Positions 8,574 to 17,603 of a DNA stretch of 64,000 bases are shown in pieces; position 1 is the stretch's first letter, and each line of letters begins with the position of its first letter. Both the position numbers and the translations under genes were made by a program. Below the pieces are notes generated by a model. That model was given only the letters and a program-made list of their open reading frames with translations. It was not told the origin of the DNA and did not search any database. The DNA comes from Bernardetia sp. ABR2-2B. Lineage in GTDB: Bacteria > Bacteroidota > Bacteroidia > Cytophagales > Bernardetiaceae. The stretch lies in the NCBI RefSeq assembly GCF_037126435.1, contig NZ_CP147020.1, positions 5,221,001-5,285,000 of the forward strand. Reading direction: 5' to 3'.

Positions 8574-9137
8574 ATGAAAAAGTTAAAAGTAAGCCTAGAA
8601 ATAGAAGAAAGCATAAAGGAAAAGCTAGATTTTTATTCTAAATTATCAGCAAAAAAGTATGTTGCTCTACATGGTCATACTATATTTTCAGATGTACTTC
8701 TGCAAATTGAGTTTGAAGATAAAGAATTTGAAAAATGGATTGAAGATATTTATAGAATAAGAAATACTTATAATATAGAGGAATTAAGAAATCAGCTTTT
8801 ATCTTTTGAAGAGAAAAAAAAGATACAACTGTGGATTGGAAACTTTCAAGATTATAAAAAAAGATTATCAAATAATACTGGTATTGAAGATTACTTTTTA
8901 TCTGTATATCAAACTAATATTTCTCCTGCTATGTGGGTAGCAAAGTATAGTCATAATTTATTGGCAGGAGATTTAAAGATGTTTCCCTACAAAAATAAAG
9001 GTTTAGAAAAATGGGCATTTGAAGTTAGTGACTTTCGTAATTTCGTAGGAGCTAAAGAACTACGAAAACTACTTTTATCAGAAGGAGAAAGAAAGGAAAT
9101 AGAAGAAATTATAAATCGGAATAATGAAGAGGTATAG
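8574..9137 (+). CDS. Hypothetical cytoplasmic protein
   Basis: The 187-residue product has no signal peptide or membrane segment and no recognised domain. It is rich in lysine, glutamate and aromatic residues and looks helical. Two segments look like an internal repeat: FEKWIEDIYRIRNTYNIEEL followed by LSFEEKKK, and LEKWAFEVSDFRNFVGAKEL followed by LSEGERKE. It starts 9 bp after the MMPL transporter stop and is probably co-transcribed. It is convergent with the gene at 9179. Confidence 0.6.
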   Translation: MKKLKVSLEIEESIKEKLDFYSKLSAKKYVALHGHTIFSDVLLQIEFEDKEFEKWIEDIYRIRNTYNIEELRNQLLSFEEKKKIQLWIGNFQDYKKRLSNNTGIEDYFLSVYQTNISPAMWVAKYSHNLLAGDLKMFPYKNKGLEKWAFEVSDFRNFVGAKELRKLLLSEGERKEIEEIINRNNEEV

Positions 9138-9178
9138 AAAATATACCTTAGTAATTTTTGTTTGTAGAGTTTACAATC

Positions 9179-9481
9179 TTACCAAATATTTGCTGTCATA
9201 TAAATATTTAAACCAAAGAGTAAGCCTAGAGTAATAAAGAAAATACTTACAATAAACCATTTCAACCAATGCTTTTTGTAAAAAAAGATAGACAGAAAAG
9301 TCATTGAAATATTTAATGCCAAAAGAATAAATAAGTCTATCCAAAACTCTTTTACAAGTTCAAAATTACCAAAGTAAGTCATCAATCCACATAAAGCGAT
9401 ACATACAGAGTTAATTATCAAGACTGTAGCCCAGCCGTTTTGAGACTTTACTTTATCTTCTCTATCTAGTATTTTTTCCAT
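9179..9481 (-). CDS. Small three-helix membrane protein
   Basis: This 100-residue protein has a short charged N-terminus (MEKILDREDKVKSQNG) and three hydrophobic helices at about 18-38, 46-66 and 73-95. No family is recognised. It lies downstream of msrB on the same strand but is separated by a good hairpin terminator, so it probably has its own promoter. Confidence 0.55.
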   Translation of the reverse strand: MEKILDREDKVKSQNGWATVLIINSVCIALCGLMTYFGNFELVKEFWIDLFILLALNISMTFLSIFFYKKHWLKWFIVSIFFITLGLLFGLNIYMTANIW

Positions 9482-9496
9482 AATTGAACAGATATG

Positions 9497-9532
9497 AAAA
9501 AAGCACTCTGAATTTAATCAGAATGCTTTTTT
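9497..9532 (-). terminator. Intrinsic terminator after msrB
   Basis: On the minus strand AAAAGCATTCTGA pairs with TCAGAGTGCTTTT across a short AT loop and is followed by TTCAT. A runs and T runs flank both sides, so it could work in either direction. It lies 25 bp beyond the msrB stop. Confidence 0.75.
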
Positions 9533-9556
9533 GTTATATAAAATTAGCAAAAAGAA

Positions 9557-10123
9557 CTATTCTTTTTCAAAATCTAGTGAAATAGAGTTGATACAATAAC
9601 GCATTCCTGTTGGTTTAGGACCATCATTAAAAACGTGTCCTAAATGCGAACCACAGTTATTACAAACAACTTCTGTACGAACCATTCCGTGCGAACGGTC
9701 TGTAATTTCTTTTACATTTCCTTCAATTGTTGTATAAAAACTTGGCCATCCACTACCCGATTCATATTTTGTTTTTGAATCAAATAATTTTTCATTACAA
9801 GCTCCACATGTATAAATTCCCTTTTCGTGATGGTCGTAAAATTCGCCTGTAAATGCTCGTTCTGTTCCTTTTTGGCGCAAAACTCGGTACTCATTTTCTG
9901 TTAATTCTTCTTTCCATTCACTTTCACTTTTCTTTTCTTTATAGTCTGACATAGAGGTATCTTTTTGATTTAATTTATTAAAATTTAGACCTTCGGCAGC
10001 TTCTACTTTTTTATCAGTATTTTGCGTGTTGCTTTCAGAGTTATCTGTAACACCCAAAAAAGCAACTAATCCTAAGCCACACACAATAGCCAATATTGGC
10101 AAAATTATAGTTTTTGTATTCAT
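9557..10123 (-). CDS. msrB: Membrane-anchored peptide-methionine (R)-S-oxide reductase
   Basis: MsrB reduces methionine-R-sulfoxide in oxidised proteins. The catalytic domain (about 65-186) has both zinc CxxC pairs (C106/C109 in CGAC and C154/C157 in CNNC), the GSGWPSF substrate motif and catalytic C177 in RYCINS. The first 24 residues are a hydrophobic export or anchor segment ([20 protein letters not shown]), followed by a polar linker, so this copy should act in the periplasm. The 188-residue length reflects that extension. No MsrA domain is fused. The MBL hydrolase gene is upstream on the same strand, 67 bp away. Confidence 0.95.
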   Translation of the reverse strand: MNTKTIILPILAIVCGLGLVAFLGVTDNSESNTQNTDKKVEAAEGLNFNKLNQKDTSMSDYKEKKSESEWKEELTENEYRVLRQKGTERAFTGEFYDHHEKGIYTCGACNEKLFDSKTKYESGSGWPSFYTTIEGNVKEITDRSHGMVRTEVVCNNCGSHLGHVFNDGPKPTGMRYCINSISLDFEKE

Positions 10124-10190
10124 AATTCTATAAACGAAATAATCTAATACTTTGTTTATTAAGGAATTATAAAAAAATGACCTTGATTAT

Positions 10191-10967
10191 TTATAATTTA
10201 ATTTGCAAACCATCATGAGCCAGTTCAATATTTGGAGGAAGTTCTTCTGAAACAGATTTATGAAGCCCCATTTTATGGCTAATATGAGTCAAATAGGCTT
10301 TTTCAGGATTTAATTTCTGTATTACTTCAATGGCTTGGTCTAATGTATAATGCGAAATATGTTCTTCTTTTTGTAATGCTCCCAAGACAAGAATTTTTGT
10401 TCCTTTTACTTTTTCTAATTCTTCTTCAGAAATAAAATTAACATCCGTAATATAGGTAAAATCTTTAATTCTGAATCCAAAAACAGGAAGTTTGTAATGC
10501 AAAACATCAATCGGAATTATTTTTACTCCTTCTACTTCAAAGGCTTTATTTTCTATGATATGCGTTTCTACTTGTGGAATACCGGGGTATTTAAAATCTG
10601 CAAAAATATAAGCAAATTCTCGCTTTAACTGTTCCAAAACAGGTTCTCTAGCATAAATTGGCATATCTTTTTTTTGAGAAAAATTAAAAGAACGCACCTC
10701 ATCCATTCCTGCCGTGTGGTCTTTGTGTTGATGCGTATAAAGAACAGCATCTAATTTTTTGATTCGTTCTCTCAAACATTGCTGTCTAAAATCTGCTCCA
10801 GTATCAACAATGAAACTCTTTTCTTCGCCATTTTGGTTTTCTACTTCAATATGAATAGAAACACGCAAACGCTTATCTCTATAATCTAAAGACTGACAAA
10901 CTTCACACTCACATGCAATAACAGGAACACCTTGTGATGTTCCTGTTCCTAAAAATGTTACTTTCAT
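10191..10967 (-). CDS. PhnP-like metallo-beta-lactamase fold hydrolase
   Basis: This 258-residue protein has the metallo-beta-lactamase fold. The metal site THQHKDH gives H79, H81, D83 and H84, and later ligands are likely in DVNF and LTHISHKMG. The N-terminus LGTGTSQGVPVIACECEVC carries the cysteine-rich insert typical of PhnP-like phosphodiesterases, which bind an extra zinc. PhnP cleaves ribosyl cyclic phosphates. No phosphonate genes are nearby, so the substrate here may be another cyclic phosphate or a housekeeping metabolite. It is a common stand-alone gene in Bacteroidota. Confidence 0.85.
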   Translation of the reverse strand: MKVTFLGTGTSQGVPVIACECEVCQSLDYRDKRLRVSIHIEVENQNGEEKSFIVDTGADFRQQCLRERIKKLDAVLYTHQHKDHTAGMDEVRSFNFSQKKDMPIYAREPVLEQLKREFAYIFADFKYPGIPQVETHIIENKAFEVEGVKIIPIDVLHYKLPVFGFRIKDFTYITDVNFISEEELEKVKGTKILVLGALQKEEHISHYTLDQAIEVIQKLNPEKAYLTHISHKMGLHKSVSEELPPNIELAHDGLQIKL

Positions 10968-11006
10968 TTATTTTATATTTTTTATAGACAGTTTTCAAAC
11001 GCTTTG

Positions 11007-13538
11007 CTACTCTTTTTGTTTTCCTATTGTTCTATCAAAAAGCTGATAAATGCGTTTATACTCGTCTGCCCAACTTGTAGGGTAAACAAAACCATGTCCT
11101 TCAATTGGATAAACGGCAAGTTCCCAGTTTTCTTTTCTTAGTTCAATAAGTCGCTGAGAAAGCCTAACTACGTCTTGAAACTGAACATTTGTATCAAGCA
11201 TTCCATGACAAATAAGTAAATCGCCTTCCAAACCTTCGGCAAAATAAATTGGAGAAGAACGAACATACGCCAAACTATCCTCAACAGGAGTATTCAGAAT
11301 ATTTGCTGTATAAGGATGATTGTAATGCGCCCAATCTGTAACCGAACGAAGGGCTGCACCCGAACGAAAAACTTTAGGTTCTTTAAACATCGCCATCATC
11401 GTCATAAAACCACCATACGAACCACCATAAATTCCGATTCTGTCTTTATCAATATCGTGATTTTTGACTAAATAATCTGCACCAGCTACATAATCTACCA
11501 ATTCTTTATTTCCCATGTGGCGATAAATTGCCGTTCTCCAATCTCTGCCATAGCCTTTGCTACCACGATAATCAATATCAATGACTGTATAGCCTTGCTC
11601 TCTCAAAAGGTTATGAAACATATATTCTCTATAATACGAACTCCAACCATAATGAACATTCTGTAAATATCCTGCCCCATGAACAAACATAACAGCAGCT
11701 TTATTTTTCACATTTGCATCAGGCTCATAAATACGTGCAGGAACTTCTGCTCCGTCTGGCGTTTTGAAAGTAATAATTTTTGGTTCGTACCAAGAATATG
11801 GCTTCATTCCTTCGGTCATAGAATCAGGTTGCTCTATAAGTTTTGCAGGAAATTGTTTTCCACTACTATCTATTGTAATAGTTGTATATTTTGGATACCA
11901 TGAATAGTTTTTAAACTCTTCTGTTGTTGAATTTGTAATTTGTCTTTGTGTAGTTGAATTGGTTTTATTTGCAAAAACGACTAATTCCCAAGGCTTATTT
12001 GAATAAGAATAACGAGCAATCCAATACTTTTCATCAGGCGACAAAACAAAATCTTCATAAACTCCTTTTTTGGAAGTGATTTTCTCCAAACTATTTTTCT
12101 TACCTAGCTTGTATAAATGATACTCATGGAAATTTTCTTTGTTAGCACGAACATAAAAGGTCTCATTATTCTTTGAGAGCCAAACATTAGTTACTTCAAA
12201 ATTTCCGTTGGTAAGTTGATTTGATTTTTTTGTTTTGAAATTATAGGTATAAAGATGCGAAAATCCTGTTTTTTCAGATTGAAAATAAACTGTTTCGTTG
12301 TCTTGCCAACCTAATGTTCCTGTTGAAGCGTGCCAACCACTAATGCCTTCTCCACCTATCCACGCATCATCTTGCTGATAATCTACTAGCTTTAGTTTAT
12401 CATTTTCACTTGTCAAATCCATTGCTACAATCCAACGACTTTTTGAGTCATCTGCACGAACTACCATCACTCCTTTTTTTCCATTTGGCGACCATTTTGT
12501 TTCATGAATCCATAAGTTTCTTGCTGAATTTCTTTTCAGTTCCTTGCCGTATTCTGCATAATAAGCAGGATTTTCCATCATTTTTGGCAAACTAGACAAA
12601 TCAATTTTATCATTTGTTTTTCCATATCTATCATATACATAGAGTTCAAAATTAGCTGTTGCATTTCCTACTTTCGAACGAGCAGGTAAATTTTCTGTAT
12701 AACCAAGCTCATTGATATAATTAGGAACTTCAGTAGATTTTGAAGAATATTCTCCCAAAACATAAATCACAAAACGTCCGTCGTTACTAATCTGAACAGA
12801 AGAAATATATTTTCCATTAAGTGGAATAGCTGTTAGGCGATACGGTTTTGGTTGAGCATTCTTTATAGAATCTTCTGCTTTGTTTATTCTGATAATTTCT
12901 AATAAGTCATTTTGCTGATTATTGAGCCACTTTTCGGCATCATTTAATGATTTTTCGGTCTTTTTATCCGAATCTACGAAAGAAGTAAGTTGCTGTGTTT
13001 GTCCAATTTGCTCTCCTTGTAGCCAAAAATAGAATAAATCATTTCCTTTTTGATAAACAACGGCACTATCATTTCTTGTAAAAGTAGGATTGTTTTCATT
13101 TTCTAATGTGTTGGTAAGTCTTTTTGCACTTCCATTTTGTACGTCTTGTAAATACAAATCACCATCTATCGAAACTACTTTTGAAGTCTTTATTTTATTG
13201 TAATTTTCAAAGTTACTATCATCTCCAAAAACATAATTTTTGGGATTTAGATTAAAATCATTTTCAGCAATTTTTAGTGGAGTGCCAATCGGATTTCCAT
13301 TCGAAATACTTTGTTTGTACCACGTCGGTAAAGGTTCTAAAGATGACTTTTTAGAAAAGTAAATTGCTTTACCATCATACGACCAACGCCCATTTTCTGG
13401 CAATACACCTACGAATTTATCGCCTTGCATAATTTGGTCGATTCTGTCTAAGGCTTGTTCTTGGCTTTTTATTTCTTGAGAAAAAGAAAGTGTAGTTATT
13501 GAAAATAATAAAATGGAGAATAGAAGTTTTAGTTTCAT
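11007..13538 (-). CDS. Exported S9-family (prolyl oligopeptidase/DPP-like) serine peptidase
   Basis: The product has 843 residues from the ATG at 13538, where a signal peptide begins (MKLKLLFSILLFSITTLSFS). The frame opens 51 codons earlier, but that extension is not signal-like. Residues of about 30-600 form a beta-propeller with WD40-like repeats. The C-terminal alpha/beta hydrolase domain has the nucleophile motif GGSYGGFM, the acid in HGMLDTNV and the histidine in IEGHGFVYP. S9 peptidases of this type cleave proline-containing dipeptides or peptides in the periplasm and supply amino acids in proteolytic Bacteroidota. It is divergent from the beta-lactamase-fold gene at 13758. Confidence 0.93.
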   Translation of the reverse strand: MKLKLLFSILLFSITTLSFSQEIKSQEQALDRIDQIMQGDKFVGVLPENGRWSYDGKAIYFSKKSSLEPLPTWYKQSISNGNPIGTPLKIAENDFNLNPKNYVFGDDSNFENYNKIKTSKVVSIDGDLYLQDVQNGSAKRLTNTLENENNPTFTRNDSAVVYQKGNDLFYFWLQGEQIGQTQQLTSFVDSDKKTEKSLNDAEKWLNNQQNDLLEIIRINKAEDSIKNAQPKPYRLTAIPLNGKYISSVQISNDGRFVIYVLGEYSSKSTEVPNYINELGYTENLPARSKVGNATANFELYVYDRYGKTNDKIDLSSLPKMMENPAYYAEYGKELKRNSARNLWIHETKWSPNGKKGVMVVRADDSKSRWIVAMDLTSENDKLKLVDYQQDDAWIGGEGISGWHASTGTLGWQDNETVYFQSEKTGFSHLYTYNFKTKKSNQLTNGNFEVTNVWLSKNNETFYVRANKENFHEYHLYKLGKKNSLEKITSKKGVYEDFVLSPDEKYWIARYSYSNKPWELVVFANKTNSTTQRQITNSTTEEFKNYSWYPKYTTITIDSSGKQFPAKLIEQPDSMTEGMKPYSWYEPKIITFKTPDGAEVPARIYEPDANVKNKAAVMFVHGAGYLQNVHYGWSSYYREYMFHNLLREQGYTVIDIDYRGSKGYGRDWRTAIYRHMGNKELVDYVAGADYLVKNHDIDKDRIGIYGGSYGGFMTMMAMFKEPKVFRSGAALRSVTDWAHYNHPYTANILNTPVEDSLAYVRSSPIYFAEGLEGDLLICHGMLDTNVQFQDVVRLSQRLIELRKENWELAVYPIEGHGFVYPTSWADEYKRIYQLFDRTIGKQKE

Positions 13539-13757
13539 TTGAATTAGTTTTTTGTGTTTGATTCTTTTGGAATGGGAAATTAGTGAAAATTTATTTGGAT
13601 TAATAAAATATCTCAGTTTATTTAGAATGATAGTATTTTTAAAAGTTATAGAGCAAAATAAATAGTTATTCAATAAATTAAAGCAACCCATCGAATTTTA
13701 TACTTGTCTTTGTACTAGTAATTCCTACTTCATTTAAAACTCTTATAAAATAAAACT

Positions 13758-15185
13758 ATGTATAAATCAATTCTTTTGTTAGTCGTCTTTGCTTTTTTTC
13801 AAACTGCTTGTAATAAGAACACAGACTCAAAAAATAGCGATACTACTACTCCAAAAAAAGAAGATATTTATCATTCTCAGATAGATTCATTAATGAAAGT
13901 ATCTTATGAACGTGGCATTTTTAATGGAAATATTTTAGTAGTTAAAAACACTAAAATTCTTTATCAGAATGAATTTGGATATACTGATGCCTCTAAAACA
14001 AACAAACTAAACCAAAATTCTGTATTTAATATTGGTTCTATTGCGAAGGAATTTAATGCTGTTGCTATAATGATGTTAAAGGAACAAGGAAAACTCAGCT
14101 TGGATGATAAATTGTCAAAATTTGATTTAGGCTTACCAAAATGGGCAGAAACGGTTATTGTTCGTCATTTGCTACAATATACAAGTGGATTGCCAAGAAT
14201 AAATTGGAATACTGTCAAAAATGACCAAGATATTTTTACCGATTTGAGAACTCTTGAAAAATTAAATTTTGATGCTGGAACAGATTATTTTTATAACAAT
14301 AATAATGTATTTCTTCAAAGAAGAATTGTGGAAAAAGTATCAGGAATGAGTTTTAATGATTTTGTAAAGAAAAATATTCTTGTTCCAACTGAGATGAATA
14401 ATTCTATTATTGACCCTAATTCTCAAAATCCTCAATTTGTAAATTCGTTTAGTAATGATTTAGTAAACGATGAACCTATGGATATTGAATTTACAGGCTG
14501 GGTTTGTCCTACAATAAATGATATGCAAAAATGGATAGTTAGTTTGCATTCAGGAGAATTGATTAGCAAAGAATCTCTAATTACATTGTCAGAAGCATAT
14601 TCAGAAAATAGTCAGTCAGCTTTGGGGAATGGATTTGTTGAAAATAATGATTTAGTAATTCATCGTCATCATGGTTCATCTTCCAACTATGAAGTATTTA
14701 CTCATTACAACAAAAAAGAGAATTTAATCGTCATTTTGATGACAAATAATAAGAACTCTAAATTACAAGACATTATTCAAGCAGTTGAAAATATTTCAAA
14801 AGGAGAAAGTTTTGAAATTCCTAAAAAATCAATCTATTTGACTATCCGTCAGAAAAGTTATGAAAATGTAGAGGAAGGAATAAAATTATACAATGATTTA
14901 AAAGAGAACGATTTTGAAACCTATAATTTCTCTGATGAAAATGAGCTGAATCAACTAGGCTATAAATTGATTGAGAAAGAACAAATAGAAGATGCTATAA
15001 AAATATTTCAACTACTCATTTCTGAATTTCCAAACTCATCAAATCCCTATGATAGTATGGGAGAAGCCTATTATCTCAATGGAAATACTGATTTGGCTCT
15101 TCTCAACTACAAAAAATCATTAGAATTAAATCCTACTAATTCGAATGCAGAAAAAATGATTGAGAAGATTGAAAGTGAAAAATAG
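13758..15185 (+). CDS. Beta-lactamase-fold serine hydrolase lipoprotein with C-terminal TPRs
   Basis: The 475-residue product has a lipoprotein signal with the lipid-modified cysteine at C18 (FFQTAC). A class C/PBP-like serine hydrolase domain covers about 40-350. The SxxK nucleophile is S94-I-A-K97, a YNN segment at about residue 181 takes the YxN position, and HHGSSS replaces the usual HxGxxxG. Residues of about 400-470 are tetratricopeptide repeats. Such proteins are usually esterases or D-amino-peptidases rather than true beta-lactamases; TPRs suggest a protein partner. It is convergent with the helicase gene across a repeat-filled gap. Confidence 0.88.
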   Translation: MYKSILLLVVFAFFQTACNKNTDSKNSDTTTPKKEDIYHSQIDSLMKVSYERGIFNGNILVVKNTKILYQNEFGYTDASKTNKLNQNSVFNIGSIAKEFNAVAIMMLKEQGKLSLDDKLSKFDLGLPKWAETVIVRHLLQYTSGLPRINWNTVKNDQDIFTDLRTLEKLNFDAGTDYFYNNNNVFLQRRIVEKVSGMSFNDFVKKNILVPTEMNNSIIDPNSQNPQFVNSFSNDLVNDEPMDIEFTGWVCPTINDMQKWIVSLHSGELISKESLITLSEAYSENSQSALGNGFVENNDLVIHRHHGSSSNYEVFTHYNKKENLIVILMTNNKNSKLQDIIQAVENISKGESFEIPKKSIYLTIRQKSYENVEEGIKLYNDLKENDFETYNFSDENELNQLGYKLIEKEQIEDAIKIFQLLISEFPNSSNPYDSMGEAYYLNGNTDLALLNYKKSLELNPTNSNAEKMIEKIESEK

Positions 15186-15211
15186 AGAGAATAGAATAGC
15201 TCTTTCAACAA

Positions 15212-15353
15212 GTCGGTGTGCGTTCGTTTTAGCTTCGTTGAGGGTTTCACCGTTCTCAAAAACAAACGAAAGGCTTCCTCAGAAGCATGATTTAAACTAT
15301 ATCACGCTTCTGAGGAAGTGTCCTGTTCAGTTCTAAGGAACTGAACACACGAC
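15212..15353. repeat. Nested inverted repeats, first block
   Basis: Several inverted arms sit within each other: GTCGGTGTG against CACACGAC at the ends, TTCGTTT against AAACGAA, and a perfect 13-bp pair CTTCCTCAGAAGC (15274-15286) and GCTTCTGAGGAAG (15306-15318). A separate hairpin GTTCAGTTC/GAACTGAAC occupies 15325-15346. It may terminate the upstream gene. Confidence 0.85.
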
Positions 15354-15378
15354 CTATGATTTATTTAAGTAGTTGTGG

Positions 15379-15526
15379 TGTACAAATTTGTTAATCTATT
15401 TGACTAGTACAATTTTTGAAAACATAGTTTTTTTGTATTCCTCCCCTCCTTCGGAGGGGCTGGGGAGGTCAAAAAGATGGTAAAAACTAACAAAATTGTA
15501 CTAGCTAATTATTTAATTTTTGTACA
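15379..15526. repeat. Nested inverted repeats, second block with GC-rich hairpin
   Basis: Outer arms TGTACAAA (15379-15386) and TTTGTACA (15519-15526) enclose a perfect 13-bp pair, CTAGTACAATTTT (15404-15416) and AAAATTGTACTAG (15492-15504). In the centre is a strongly GC-rich hairpin, CCTCCCCTCC then TTCGGAGGGGCTGGGGAGG, at 15440-15468, unlike the AT-rich surroundings. Such C-rich hairpins recur in other bacterial genomes as REP-like elements. Confidence 0.85.
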
Positions 15527-15558
15527 GACCACAGACTAGGAAGTTGATACACTTTACT

Positions 15559-15582
15559 GTTGTCTGGTGTCTTACCAACGAC
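15559..15582 (-). repeat. Copy of the palindromic intergenic module
   Basis: On the minus strand this reads GTCGTTGGTAAGACACCAGA then CAAC, close to the module at 3636 and 55562. It abuts the stop codon of the helicase gene, so it may form part of its terminator. Confidence 0.75.
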
Positions 15583-15583
15583 T

Positions 15584-16918
15584 TTAAACCACCGAAACTC
15601 TAACCTTTTTCTTCTTCAATTTCACATTATTTACTTTTGGTAAAAGACTATTTAATGTAGATTTTTTCACAGAAACAAAAGCACAATCATTTTTGAGTTC
15701 GATGATTCCTAATTGGTCTTTTTCAATGTTTCCTTGTTTGAAAAATAATCCTGCTATGTCACCTTTCGAAATTTTATCTTTTCTTCCTCCAGAAATATAT
15801 AAAGTAAGCCATTCAGAAGGATTGGGAAGTTGCTGTTCTGTTAGACTTTGATTCGGTAAATTCAATTCTTCAATAAAATCAGGAACATCTTCATACTCGT
15901 AGTGCAAAACATACGCTGTTCCTTTGCTGTTCATACGAGCCGTTCTTCCGTTTCGGTGCGTAAATTCTTCATTTCTTTGAGGTAAATGATAATGAATAAT
16001 AAAATTGAGTTCTGGAACATCAATTCCTCGTGCTGCCAAATCAGTTGCTAACAAAATTTTATACGTTCCATTTCTAAATTTTATCAACGCTCGTTCTCTG
16101 TCCACTTGTTCCATTCCACCAAAGAAAGCACCATGAGAAATATTATTTTCCGTCAAAAAATTACTTATCCTTTCAATAGAATCTTTATAATTACAAAAAA
16201 TAATTCCGTTTTCATTTCCAATATGAGAAAGCAATTCTAAAAGTGTTTCTAGTTTGTCTTTGCTTGGAGAAGTAACTAATTTAATTTTTAAATCACTACT
16301 CTTTCTATTTCCTCCTTTTCCATCTCTGAGGTAATCAATTGTAAGAGGATTTTTTAGTCCTACAAAACTTGGAATTTCTACGCCTTGGGTGGCAGAAGTG
16401 AGAATTTTCTTACTTATCTGTGGCAAAATATTCAAAATTTCTTTCATCTCGCCTTCAAATCCAATTTCTAAAGATTTATCAAACTCATCTAAAACAAGCG
16501 TTTTTATAAATTTTGTTTCGAAGGCTTCTCTTCTCAAATGGTCGGCTACTCTTCCCATTGTTCCTATCAAAACGGCTGGTCGGTGTTTTATTTCTAATCT
16601 GTCTTTTGACCCTGCACGTCCTCCATAAACAGCATTTACTTTAAAGCCAGTTCCCATTTCACGCATTACTTGTTCTATCTGAATGGCAAGTTCTCTTGAT
16701 GGAACAACAATAAGAGTCTGTATTTCTTCTAAATTTCTATCTAAATTCTCAATAATGGGAAGTAAAAAAGCAATTGTTTTTCCTGTTCCTGTTGGAGAAA
16801 GTAGAATAACTTCATCAGAAGAATGAATAGCAAGTTTTGCTTCTTCTTGCATTTCATTGAGTTTCTCTATTCCTAATTTTGATAAAATAGCTTTTTGATT
16901 TTTGATAGAATTTGACAT
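15584..16918 (-). CDS. DEAD-box-type RNA helicase with DEFD motif and DbpA-like C-terminal domain
   Basis: This 444-residue superfamily 2 RNA helicase has the usual motifs: Walker A SPTGTGKT (41-48), VPSRELA, motif III SAT (175-177), the ATDLAARGID segment, and HRNGRTAR for motif VI. Motif II is DEFD (144-147) instead of DEAD; the aspartate-glutamate pair for magnesium and hydrolysis is kept. Residues of about 378-444 (SKGDIAGLFF...VKLKKKKVRVSVV) match the DbpA RNA-binding domain, which in E. coli targets 23S rRNA hairpin 92, so a role in large-subunit ribosome assembly is likely. It is divergent from pdxH. Confidence 0.93.
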   Translation of the reverse strand: MSNSIKNQKAILSKLGIEKLNEMQEEAKLAIHSSDEVILLSPTGTGKTIAFLLPIIENLDRNLEEIQTLIVVPSRELAIQIEQVMREMGTGFKVNAVYGGRAGSKDRLEIKHRPAVLIGTMGRVADHLRREAFETKFIKTLVLDEFDKSLEIGFEGEMKEILNILPQISKKILTSATQGVEIPSFVGLKNPLTIDYLRDGKGGNRKSSDLKIKLVTSPSKDKLETLLELLSHIGNENGIIFCNYKDSIERISNFLTENNISHGAFFGGMEQVDRERALIKFRNGTYKILLATDLAARGIDVPELNFIIHYHLPQRNEEFTHRNGRTARMNSKGTAYVLHYEYEDVPDFIEELNLPNQSLTEQQLPNPSEWLTLYISGGRKDKISKGDIAGLFFKQGNIEKDQLGIIELKNDCAFVSVKKSTLNSLLPKVNNVKLKKKKVRVSVV

Positions 16919-17011
16919 AAAATTAGATAAAGATGAATACTATTTTGAGATTTGTATTACTTTTGGAAGTAACCACACAAAGTTACGAATAAGTATTTAA
17001 TATATTTATCT

Positions 17012-17593
17012 ATGAAAAACTCACACACACCTATAGAATTATTTAAAAAATGGTTTAGTGAAGAAGAAAAATTATCAAAATTAAGTGTTCCTACAGCAGT
17101 TTGTTTGTCTACAATTGGTTTAGATGGATTTCCAAATTCACGATTTGTTTCTCTTAAAGAAATAGTGAAGGACAGTTTTATCATAACTACTCCACTTGAT
17201 TCTAGGAAAGGAGCAGAAATAGAAAATAATAATAAAGTTGCTCTGACTTTTTGGTGGACAGAAACTCAAAGACAAATTAGAATACAAGGAATTGCAACCA
17301 AAATAGATAAAGAATTAGCTCAAAAATATTTTGAAGAACGAAATTTAGAATCTCAAATTGTGTCTTTAATTTGCCAACAGGGAAAAGAAATTGATGACAT
17401 TAAGATTCTTGAAAAAGAAATTATTCAAATGAGTTTAACAAACCCCAAAATTGAAATGCCAAAAAACTGGGGTGGTTATTCCATTGAACCAATCAGAATA
17501 GAGTTTATGGAATTTAGAAAGACACGTTTTCATGATAGAAAACTTTATGAAATGGAAAATAATAAGTGGACTTTAAAACAACTTCAACCTTAA
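17012..17593 (+). CDS. pdxH: Pyridoxamine 5'-phosphate oxidase
   Basis: PdxH is an FMN enzyme oxidising pyridoxamine or pyridoxine 5'-phosphate to pyridoxal 5'-phosphate. The family features are present: the FMN-binding NSRFVSLKEI and SRKGAEIENN segments, the FWWTETQRQIRIQG strand, the SQI motif, and the C-terminal WGGYSIEPIRIEF and FHDRKLYE, ending KQLQP. At 193 residues it is slightly short because the N-terminal arm is brief. The TPR gene starts 11 bp later, so the two probably form an operon. Confidence 0.95.
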   Translation: MKNSHTPIELFKKWFSEEEKLSKLSVPTAVCLSTIGLDGFPNSRFVSLKEIVKDSFIITTPLDSRKGAEIENNNKVALTFWWTETQRQIRIQGIATKIDKELAQKYFEERNLESQIVSLICQQGKEIDDIKILEKEIIQMSLTNPKIEMPKNWGGYSIEPIRIEFMEFRKTRFHDRKLYEMENNKWTLKQLQP

Positions 17594-17603
17594 AAAAATA
17601 AAA

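Noticed and set aside
13539-13691. N-terminal extension of the S9 peptidase
   Set aside because: Residues before MKLKLLFS have no signal peptide character and the AT-rich DNA looks like a leader.
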